Assembly: GCA_002772705.1 (NCBI GenBank)
Contig: PFDH01000003.1
Span: 1-13,966, forward strand
Direction of reading: 5' to 3'
From: Candidatus Pacebacteria bacterium CG10_big_fil_rev_8_21_14_0_10_44_11
GTDB taxonomy: Bacteria > Patescibacteriota > Microgenomatia > UBA1400 > PJMF01
DNA length: 13,966 nt
Shown: positions 6,301 to 12,637 of the stretch, piece by piece
How the letters are laid out: each line of letters begins with the position of its first letter
How positions within the stretch are numbered: the stretch's first letter is position 1
The notes under the pieces: model-generated
Databases searched by the model: none
Told to the model about the DNA's origin: nothing
What the model saw: only the letters and a program-made list of their open reading frames with translations
Translations under genes and position numbers: made by a program

Positions 6301-7440
6301 ATGAAAAAATTCCTTCAAAATAAGTGGTTTTTAATTGGCTCAGTCATGGTGTTACTAATTGGGTTAACGATCGTGGCAGCGGTTTGGGTACTGTACGCCT
6401 CATACTCAAAAAGTGTGGTCACGACTGCCGAGCTTACATCCCCCCATCCCAACCCCACTCCAACACCAACCCCAGATCCGCTTGATCCCTACAGCATCGC
6501 TCTTTTAGGTTATGGCGGGCCAGGTCATGACGGCGGAGCCTTGACCGACACAATCATCCTGGCATATATTCAACCGCGCAAAAAGTCTATTCACCTGATT
6601 ACCATTCCCAGGGATATTTGGGTTGAGTTGCCATTGCTGCCAGATGGACAAACCAAAGGCTACAAGCTCAACGCCGCCTACGCTGTTGGCACCGATGAAA
6701 CCCAATTTAAAGATCGGCCAGTTGAGTTTACTGGCAAAGGTGGTGGCGGTTCTTTAGCCAAGTATGCGTTGGCTCAGGTCACTGGGATCAACCCAACGTA
6801 TTTTTTTGCTCTTAATTTTTATGCCTTCGAACATGCTCTCGATCAGTTAGGCGGCATTGAAGTGAGAGTGCCACAAGGTTTTGACGATCCATTTTATCCA
6901 ATCGAAACAGAAAAGAATAATACTTGCACAAAATCCGAGGAAGAAATTGCGGCGCTCTCAGCAACGCTATCCGGCGATCTGCTGGCTGAGCAGTTTTTGT
7001 GCCGCTACGAGCATCTCTATTTTGAGGCTGGGTCTCAATTAATGGATGGAGCGACCGCATTGAAGTATGTCCGTTCGCGCCATTCCAGCCAATCTGGCAA
7101 CGATTTTTCTCGGTCGCAGCGCCAGTTGGCGGTGATTGAGGCCGTCAAAAAAAGGGTGCTCAACCTTAACTTTGTGCCTAAAATTTTGCCACTCATTCAG
7201 TCCCTCTCAGCTAATATTCAAACTGATATTGATGCTACTACCCTAACCGAATTGATCGCAGCATCAAAAGAGCTGGAAGACTACTCAATTGATCGTGTCA
7301 TTCTATCAGAAAAAAATGTTTTACAGTCAAGTCGGAGTGCCGATCGGCAATACATTTTAACAGCCCAGCCCTCAACGCAATCAGCCCAACCCTGGTCAAG
7401 CGTCCATCAATACGTCTTGGATCAAGTTGATCAAAATTAA
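6301..7440 (+). CDS. LytR-CpsA-Psr (LCP) family glycopolymer transferase
   Basis: LCP enzymes act outside the membrane, moving lipid-linked glycopolymers onto peptidoglycan or surface acceptors. The 379-aa protein has a short cytoplasmic N-terminus, one membrane segment (about 10-33), a proline/threonine linker (48-60) and the LCP domain. Motifs are LTDTIILAYI with D83, TIPRDIWV with R104 and D105, KLNAAYA (122-128), LDQLGGIEV, and the basic cluster KYVRSRH...FSRSQRQ (R258, R260, R271, R274), which bind the pyrophosphate. A stretch of about 40 residues after PQGFDDPFYP (201-240) carries C209 and C234, possibly a disulfide. Only a weak TTAGG precedes ATG 6301. Its stop overlaps that of the convergent gene in TTAA. 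Substrate polymer is unknown. Confidence 0.92.
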   Translation: MKKFLQNKWFLIGSVMVLLIGLTIVAAVWVLYASYSKSVVTTAELTSPHPNPTPTPTPDPLDPYSIALLGYGGPGHDGGALTDTIILAYIQPRKKSIHLITIPRDIWVELPLLPDGQTKGYKLNAAYAVGTDETQFKDRPVEFTGKGGGGSLAKYALAQVTGINPTYFFALNFYAFEHALDQLGGIEVRVPQGFDDPFYPIETEKNNTCTKSEEEIAALSATLSGDLLAEQFLCRYEHLYFEAGSQLMDGATALKYVRSRHSSQSGNDFSRSQRQLAVIEAVKKRVLNLNFVPKILPLIQSLSANIQTDIDATTLTELIAASKELEDYSIDRVILSEKNVLQSSRSADRQYILTAQPSTQSAQPWSSVHQYVLDQVDQN

Positions 7441-7898
7441 AACCGTAATTCTTGTTGCTTAGCGACTTCAGCCTCGGTATAGCAGTTAATTATTTCTAGT
7501 TTGCCATCCGTCTTGCGAACCGCGTAACCAGTTTTTCCTTCTGAACCTCTGGTTGGGTCTGTTGGTAATTGAAATTTGCCATTAGTTAGTTGAGATAAAT
7601 CAAGACAACTTTCTTGGTTGACTTGACAGTGACGAGTAGTTAGTTGACAACCCGCAGTATCCAAGCCCAGTTGCTGCCACTCGGTTGGCCATACAATTGA
7701 AAGATCCTGGGATAAAAAACTGAGCTTGGTGGCTAAATCAGTCACTCCGTGTGATCTGAGGGTATCATTACTTGAAGTAATGTCTTTGTTGTCTATTTCT
7801 GAGGCGCTAATTTTTGAAAATAGATAGTAGGCAATTGCAATTAGAATTAAGGTCAAGGCCAAAGCTATGATAATGATGAATGAAAAGGAGTTTTTCAT
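7437..7898 (-). CDS. Membrane-anchored protein with pilin-like C-terminal region
   Basis: A 153-aa protein with one N-terminal membrane segment (about 7-28) and an extracytoplasmic domain. Residues 98-140 follow the layout C-L-D-L-S ... L-P-x-D-P ... G-K-T-G-Y-A-V ... N-C-Y, which I associate with the C-terminal part of type IV pilin-like proteins in these bacteria. Four cysteines (C84, C91, C98, C139) could form disulfides. The N-terminus has no G/A-F-T-L-x-E prepilin cleavage site, so it is probably an anchored relative and not a pilus subunit. It lies 32 bases after the 99-aa gene, in the same direction, and is convergent with the LCP gene. Function unknown. Confidence 0.6.
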   Translation of the reverse strand: MKNSFSFIIIIALALTLILIAIAYYLFSKISASEIDNKDITSSNDTLRSHGVTDLATKLSFLSQDLSIVWPTEWQQLGLDTAGCQLTTRHCQVNQESCLDLSQLTNGKFQLPTDPTRGSEGKTGYAVRKTDGKLEIINCYTEAEVAKQQELRF

Positions 7899-7930
7899 GG
7901 TGACATCTCTATCTTATCATCACCGGTGCT

Positions 7931-8230
7931 TCAACCTTTCTTCTGTGTTGATTGATGATTTTTGACGATTAATTTCATTTGCTCAGCCATAAATGCCGAC
8001 CAACTTTTGTCTTTTTTTTGTTGAAGAAACAGGGTATTGCAATGACCGAGTAACTTTTCTAAAGTTGATTGGGGTGGATTAATACCAAGTAAATCTCTGA
8101 TATCCGAGAGTGTTAGTAACCACTGGGCAAACCATTTTTCCCACTCAGGTTGCTTTTTCTGGGTGCCAGGATAAATATTTTTATACGACTCTTCTGCTTG
8201 TTGCAGGATGTGAGTTAATTTATCAGTCAT
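7931..8230 (-). CDS. Uncharacterised 99-aa soluble protein
   Basis: Not confidently recognised. It is predicted helical and cytoplasmic, with no signal peptide or membrane segment, and a tryptophan-rich middle (PEWEKWFAQWLL, about 28-39) flanked by acidic N-terminal and lysine-rich C-terminal parts. The element loosely recalls small bacterial proteins of the D-W-x-x-W-Y-A-x-Y-L type, but I would not name a family. ATG 8230 is preceded by AAGGG 5 bases upstream and by a -10-like TATAAA ending 8 bases upstream. It is the first gene of a two-gene unit with the pilin-like anchor, and is divergent from the DUF2207 gene. Confidence 0.75.
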   Translation of the reverse strand: MTDKLTHILQQAEESYKNIYPGTQKKQPEWEKWFAQWLLTLSDIRDLLGINPPQSTLEKLLGHCNTLFLQQKKDKSWSAFMAEQMKLIVKNHQSTQKKG

Positions 8231-8238
8231 GATACCCT

Positions 8239-8244
8239 TTTATA
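8239..8244 (-). promoter_or_regulatory. -10-like box before the 99-aa gene
   Basis: Reverse strand TATAAA ends 8 bases before ATG 8230 and touches the AAGGG ribosome site. If it is the true -10, the transcript would start almost at the ATG, and the AAGGG would not be transcribed in full. Confidence 0.3.
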
Positions 8245-8292
8245 CAATAATCCTGAGTGAAAAGAAATATGCTCGTCCCAATTGTTGGCTTG

Positions 8293-8320
8293 TTAACAAT
8301 TGGCACTCCAAGTGTATACT
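8293..8320 (+). promoter_or_regulatory. Promoter of the DUF2207 gene, probably leaderless
   Basis: TTAACA (8293-8298), a 16-base spacer and TATACT (8315-8320) form a reasonable sigma-70 type promoter. The -10 ends 6 bases before ATG 8327, so the expected transcription start coincides with the start codon, and no Shine-Dalgarno is present. Confidence 0.5.
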
Positions 8321-8326
8321 AAACCA

Positions 8327-10279
8327 ATGCTAAAAAAGTTAGCTTTAGTGGGGTTTTTATTTGGGTTTTTGGTTGTTTTTTCCGTTCGGTCAGCGCAAGC
8401 CAAATCCTACTCAATTCCTAAAGTTCAGATTGATGCCAAACTCAACACCGATGGTTCAATGGACGTTACCGAAACTAGAACCTATGCTTTTGACGGCGAC
8501 TATACTTTTGCCTATCAGAAAATTATTGCCAAACCCAATCAAACCGCTGCTCTCGGCAGAATAGAACCATATATTTTAAGTCGCTTTACTCTTTGTGATG
8601 AAACTCGGTGTTTCACGCAACTTGAAGATAACCAGATAGTGGCTGCCGATGAGGATCGGCCAACTAACACTTTTTATGTCCGGCCGGAGTCTAACGGCTA
8701 CTATATAAAGTGGTTTTACCGTAAAAGCGCGCCGACGGAATTTCGATTGAGTTACACGGTAGAAAATGTTGTTTCCCTCCAGGCTGACACGGCTGAGTTG
8801 TATTGGCAGTGGATCGGAAATGAGTGGGAAATTGGCCAATCTAATGTAGTTGTTAATCTGGAGTTGCCAGCCGGAATTGCTGATGATCAAATTAAAGCTT
8901 GGTTGCATGGGCCGTTGTCGGGAGTGGTGGCCATCCCTAGTGCTCAACAGGTGACGTTTAGCGTTAGGTATTTGCCGATTGGCAGTTTTTTTGAAGGTCG
9001 AGTTTTAATGCCAAAAGAGGTATTTAAGTCTGGCGCAGCTGGGACGTCGGATCGAGCTACAATCAAATCTACAGAAGACAAATATATCCAAGACACTGAG
9101 CGAGAAAGAAATGCTGGCAAGGCAATGGAGTCGTTTCTCAGGATCTTGATTGGTGCACTATTGATTACTTCTCTTGTCCTCACATTTTTGTCTGCCAAGA
9201 GATTTCTTACGTTTGGTAAGGACAAGACTCTGCCGCAAGCTTCTATCTCAGGCACACTTTGGGAGCCACCTAGTGAAATCGATCCAGCCCAAATTGAGCA
9301 GTTGATTAACGGCAGTCAACAACTAAGTACTAAATCGTTCACCGCCACCGTCTTATCATTGGTTCAAAGCCGGCTGCTTAAATTTATTCGTTCTGACCAA
9401 AAGGAAGGCTTTATTTTTAAAGATTACCAGTATTATTTGGAGAAAGTTGAGTCTGCAAAATCAGTAAAAGTCAGCAGTATTCAAAAATACGTCTTTGATT
9501 TTCTGAAACAAATTGGTTTTAAACAGCAAAAAATAAATAATGCTTTGAAAGAAGGCTTGGCCTTAGCTGAGATTCAAACTTGGTGCCAGAGCCACCAGAT
9601 ATCTGCAAAAAGTTTTTTTGACAAATTTCCCAAAGTTGTTCTGGAAGAAAACTTAACTGAAAATTATTTTGACACGATTGCTCACCAAGAAAACAAGAAG
9701 TATGGTTTGATTATTTTGCAGGGATTGGTTGTTGCGGCTAGTTTCATCGTTTTAATGGTGATGACTTCTAATGAATTTGCCACTAATTCAGATCCCAGCA
9801 TGCCTTTGCTCGTGTTGACGTTGCCTGTAAGTATTTTTGGCTTGGCCTTGATGATTGTTTTTAAAGCTAGGGGAGAAAAACGAACAGAAAAAGGCTTACA
9901 AGAAACGGCGGCTTGGAACGCGTTTAAAAAACACATGTCTGACTATAAACAAACGGCTAAGTATCCAATCGATTCGATTATTTTGTGGGAGCAGTACCTT
10001 GTTTATGGCACGTTGTTAGGAGTCTCAACGAAGGCTTTGTCTCAGTTGCCTGTCAAGTTGCCAACCAACGACGCTGTAATTGCCAGTAGTTACTGGGCTG
10101 GATCAAGCACCGGTGCCTCAGTTGATTTTGCCTCAACCTTAAACTCAGTCTCTTCTGCCATGAGCTCACTTTCAACCGCCGCCACGGCGAGCTATGGTGC
10201 TTCTGGCGTTGGTTCTTCAGGCGGCGCTTCTGGTGGCGGAGGCGGGGGGGGGGGAGGCGGCGGTGGCGGTGCTGGCTAA
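8327..10279 (+). CDS. DUF2207 family membrane protein with poly-glycine tail
   Basis: Envelope protein of unknown function. From ATG 8327 it has 650 aa: signal peptide (1-25, likely cleavage AQA|KS), an extracytoplasmic beta-rich DUF2207 domain (about 27-240), a membrane segment (270-289), a helical cytoplasmic part (300-455), two more membrane segments (about 459-480 and 491-513), and a conserved C-terminal element with WEQYLVYGTLLG (554-565). It ends in a serine/alanine-rich stretch and a glycine run (635-648), a tail common in this family. A TTG at 8300 would lengthen the frame, but it lies within the promoter. The glycine tail is encoded in part by an 11-G run. It is convergent with the FMN reductase gene, 22 bases away. 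Confidence 0.9.
   Translation: MLKKLALVGFLFGFLVVFSVRSAQAKSYSIPKVQIDAKLNTDGSMDVTETRTYAFDGDYTFAYQKIIAKPNQTAALGRIEPYILSRFTLCDETRCFTQLEDNQIVAADEDRPTNTFYVRPESNGYYIKWFYRKSAPTEFRLSYTVENVVSLQADTAELYWQWIGNEWEIGQSNVVVNLELPAGIADDQIKAWLHGPLSGVVAIPSAQQVTFSVRYLPIGSFFEGRVLMPKEVFKSGAAGTSDRATIKSTEDKYIQDTERERNAGKAMESFLRILIGALLITSLVLTFLSAKRFLTFGKDKTLPQASISGTLWEPPSEIDPAQIEQLINGSQQLSTKSFTATVLSLVQSRLLKFIRSDQKEGFIFKDYQYYLEKVESAKSVKVSSIQKYVFDFLKQIGFKQQKINNALKEGLALAEIQTWCQSHQISAKSFFDKFPKVVLEENLTENYFDTIAHQENKKYGLIILQGLVVAASFIVLMVMTSNEFATNSDPSMPLLVLTLPVSIFGLALMIVFKARGEKRTEKGLQETAAWNAFKKHMSDYKQTAKYPIDSIILWEQYLVYGTLLGVSTKALSQLPVKLPTNDAVIASSYWAGSSTGASVDFASTLNSVSSAMSSLSTAATASYGASGVGSSGGASGGGGGGGGGGGGGAG
10244..10254 (+). 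repeat. G11 homopolymer in the DUF2207 tail
   Basis: Eleven consecutive G residues lie inside a run of glycine codons. Gain of one G would replace the last residues with an arginine/tryptophan-rich tail that reads on into the convergent gene region. Loss of one gives the tail EAAVAVLAKDR and a stop at 10289-10291. Tract length may also be a sequencing error. Confidence 0.8.
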
Positions 10280-10301
10280 AGATCGGTAAACTACAAACCA
10301 G

Positions 10302-10856
10302 CTACTTGAGGTTCTCTCTACCCCACTTTAATGTTTTGGTCAGCCAAACCAACTCATTCAAAATCTTCTCAATTCTCTCTCTATATTTTTGATCTAGCAG
10401 TTCACCTTGGGCGGAAAACGTGTCCTGAACTTGAGGAAATTGGAGGTCGTGCTGCAATGGTACCAGACCAAGTGCTCTGAGAGTTGGCAGCAACCCCTCT
10501 AACGCCCGGACACCACCCCAAGGACCGCTGGAAACTCCAGCCAGAGCCACGGGTTTGTGCAAGTAATTGTCATACTCACTGTCCAGCATTCGTTTCAAAC
10601 TGCTCGGATAGCTATGGTTGTACTCTGGTGTAACAATAAAAAAGCCATCGGCTTGAGCGGTAAGTTCTGAATATTTGGCGATTCTTAGATCCTCGTTACT
10701 GCCATCTTTTTGGAACTCAAATTCATCGCGATCAATAAAAATGGCTTTAATTTCTGGATTTGCCTGAGCTACTGCAAAAACTAGTTTAGCCGCATTAATA
10801 GACAACCGACCAGGCCGATTGCTGGCAGCAATCACTGCAATCGTAAGTTTATTCAT
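10302..10856 (-). CDS. NADPH-dependent FMN reductase family flavoprotein
   Basis: A 184-aa flavodoxin-fold oxidoreductase that reduces FMN, quinones or azo compounds with NAD(P)H. Landmarks are the phosphate-binding loop AASNRPGRLS (10-19), the family motif TPEYNHSYPSSLKRMLD (76-92), and SSGPWGGVRALEGL (109-122) over the flavin. Length is typical for the family (about 170-190). ATG 10856 has AAGGAAG 8 bases upstream. It is the third gene after enolase and the 150-aa membrane protein, with a 32-base gap. The true substrate cannot be told from sequence. Confidence 0.9.
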   Translation of the reverse strand: MNKLTIAVIAASNRPGRLSINAAKLVFAVAQANPEIKAIFIDRDEFEFQKDGSNEDLRIAKYSELTAQADGFFIVTPEYNHSYPSSLKRMLDSEYDNYLHKPVALAGVSSGPWGGVRALEGLLPTLRALGLVPLQHDLQFPQVQDTFSAQGELLDQKYRERIEKILNELVWLTKTLKWGRENLK

Positions 10857-10888
10857 AGACAGCTTCCTTTCCTAAAATTAATAACAGT

Positions 10889-11341
10889 TTAAAAACGAAT
10901 CAACCAAAGATGAGCAAAATAAATAGCAAAAAGCAATGAAAATACCAGACAGCACTGCCAAAAGACTTGATAAATAAAAAAGATTGAATCATTTTTCACG
11001 ATTAAAAAACCAAGTAAATCTTTCGCTTTATTACGATGAATACCACTAAACTGTTCTAGTAACCAATAGTTCACTTCTCCCCAACTTCTCACGACCCAAA
11101 AAAGTGAGACTAACAACAAAAAAAGCAACCAGTCATTGAACAATAGACTGGCCACCGAAATTAGTAACCAAAACAAGGCAATAATTAGCGCGTCCCCCCA
11201 AACAAAAATTCCAAAGGGGTATAGCCAGCCAGCCAAACCAAAACTATTTTTCTGATCATGAGCTTGGCGCCAGCTAATAATTAAGATATAAATAGTCACT
11301 AGAAAAATAGAAACTACAAACAGCTGCTGAAATAAGTTCAT
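10889..11341 (-). CDS. Uncharacterised membrane protein, 150 aa
   Basis: Four, possibly five, hydrophobic segments (about 5-23, 39-68 which may be two, 71-86 and 120-147) joined by short loops; the loop near residues 86-112 is polar and charged (RSWGEVNYW, then HRNKAKDL). Rich in Trp, Phe and Leu; no catalytic motif recognised. ATG 11341 overlaps the enolase stop in ATGA, so it is translationally coupled to enolase. The link to glycolysis is by position only. Confidence 0.8.
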   Translation of the reverse strand: MNLFQQLFVVSIFLVTIYILIISWRQAHDQKNSFGLAGWLYPFGIFVWGDALIIALFWLLISVASLLFNDWLLFLLLVSLFWVVRSWGEVNYWLLEQFSGIHRNKAKDLLGFLIVKNDSIFFIYQVFWQCCLVFSLLFAIYFAHLWLIRF

Positions 11342-12585
11342 GTTTCAATCTCTTCTTCAATCCTCAGTAACTCATTATACTTCGCGGTTCGCTCAGAACG
11401 AGAAGGTGCGCCGGCTTTGATTTCTACCGAAGCGGTACCAACCGCCAAATGAGCAATGAACGTATCCTCTGTCTCACCACTGCGGTGGGAAATGATGGTT
11501 TTCCAACCGGCGTTTTTAGCTAAACTAATCGCCTGTAAGGTTTCAGTCAGAGTGCCGATCTGATTTAATTTGATGAGGGCGGTATTGCAGCTTTTTTCCT
11601 GAATGGCTCGCTGAATGTACTGGGGATTGGTCACCAATAAGTCATCGCCAACAATGTCAATTCTGTCGCCAAGCTGAGCAGTCAGAACGGCCCAACTTGC
11701 CCAGTCCTCTTCGGCTAACGGGTCTTCTAGTGAAGCAATTGGATACTTTTGCACTAGCTCTTCCATCCAAGCCATCATTTCCTGAACAGTTTTAGTAGTG
11801 TGATCACGTTTTAGTTGATACGAACCATCTTTAAAAAATTCATTAGCCGCGGCGTCGATGCCAAGCATAAAGTCGCCATCCCGACCAGCAGTGTATCCAG
11901 CGGCTTCAATCGCCTCTAAAATTAGCTCAAACGCTTGTTCATTAGACGATAGGCTTGGAGCAAATCCACCTTCATTGCCAACATTAGTTGAAAGATCAGC
12001 TTTGAGCAGTAACTTACCTAAATGTTGAAAAACTTCTACTGATTGACGTAATTTTTCTGAATACTTTACCGCTTTTGTTGGGAAAAGCATGTATTCTTGA
12101 ATGTCTGTAGTCCAGTTAGCGTGAGCCCCACCATTCATCACATTAAGAATTGGCATCGGTAAGCTTGGCTGCTGCCCAGACAAATCAGCAATGTAGCGAT
12201 ACAACGGTTGTTTAGCTACTTTAGCGGCAGCAACGGCAAAGGCCATCGAAACGGCCAAAATTGAGTTGGCACCAAGTCTCGACTTCATTGCAGTGCCATC
12301 AAGCTCAAGGAGTAGTTGATCCAAGCTCTGCTGGTCAAGCTCCTTGCTTTGAACAGCCTGAAAAATCTCTGTCTTTGCCGTACCTACAGCTTTGAGCACA
12401 CCTTTACCAAGATAAGCGGCTTCTCTATCTCTCAATTCAAGCGCCTCTCGAGAGCCGATACTAGCACCACTTGGAACCGCTGCCCGACCAGTTGCTCCTT
12501 CAGCCAAAGTTAAGTCCAGTTCAATTGTCGGGTTGCCTCGAGAATCTAAAATCTCACGAGCCTGAATTGCTAAAATTGACGGCAT
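11338..12585 (-). CDS. eno: Enolase (phosphopyruvate hydratase)
   Basis: Converts 2-phosphoglycerate to phosphoenolpyruvate in lower glycolysis, in the cytoplasm. At 415 aa it is slightly shorter than the usual 420-435. Magnesium ligands D244 (GIDAAANEF), E287 (LEDPLAEEDW) and D314 (VGDDLLVTN), catalytic E164, E205, K339 and H155, the substrate motif HRSGETED (367-374), K390, and the C-terminal SRSERTAKYNELLRIEEE are all present. Deviations: the mobile loop reads SGASIG where S-G-A-S-T-G is usual, NVGNEGG replaces N-V-G-D-E-G-G, and the H155 region reads GGAHANW. The key catalytic set is intact, so it should be active. ATG 12585 has AAGGG 4 bases upstream. It leads a three-gene operon. Confidence 0.97.
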   Translation of the reverse strand: MPSILAIQAREILDSRGNPTIELDLTLAEGATGRAAVPSGASIGSREALELRDREAAYLGKGVLKAVGTAKTEIFQAVQSKELDQQSLDQLLLELDGTAMKSRLGANSILAVSMAFAVAAAKVAKQPLYRYIADLSGQQPSLPMPILNVMNGGAHANWTTDIQEYMLFPTKAVKYSEKLRQSVEVFQHLGKLLLKADLSTNVGNEGGFAPSLSSNEQAFELILEAIEAAGYTAGRDGDFMLGIDAAANEFFKDGSYQLKRDHTTKTVQEMMAWMEELVQKYPIASLEDPLAEEDWASWAVLTAQLGDRIDIVGDDLLVTNPQYIQRAIQEKSCNTALIKLNQIGTLTETLQAISLAKNAGWKTIISHRSGETEDTFIAHLAVGTASVEIKAGAPSRSERTAKYNELLRIEEEIET

Positions 12586-12593
12586 ATTTCCCT

Positions 12594-12599
12594 TGTATA
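12594..12599 (-). promoter_or_regulatory. -10-like box of the enolase operon
   Basis: Reverse strand TATACA ends 8 bases before ATG 12585, with a weak TTGTGG 15 bases further upstream. AAGGG sits between it and the ATG. The region is shared back-to-back with the promoter of the divergent membrane protein gene. Confidence 0.35.
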
Positions 12600-12600
12600 A

Positions 12601-12628
12601 TTGCTTTTAGAATACCACAAGGCATACT
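12601..12628 (+). promoter_or_regulatory. Promoter of the GT-C-like gene
   Basis: TTGCTT (12601-12606), a 16-base spacer and CATACT (12623-12628) precede ATG 12638 by 9 bases. No Shine-Dalgarno is visible between the -10 and the ATG. Confidence 0.35.
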
Positions 12629-12637
12629 CTAGCACTA

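Noticed and set aside
8576..9255. Two minus-strand open frames (123 and 103 codons) inside the DUF2207 gene
   Set aside because: Antisense to a well-supported membrane protein gene, with no family features.
10271..10302. GCTGG...CCAGC inverted repeat between the convergent DUF2207 and FMN reductase genes, as a terminator
   Set aside because: Five-base stem with a 22-base loop and no T-run on either side.
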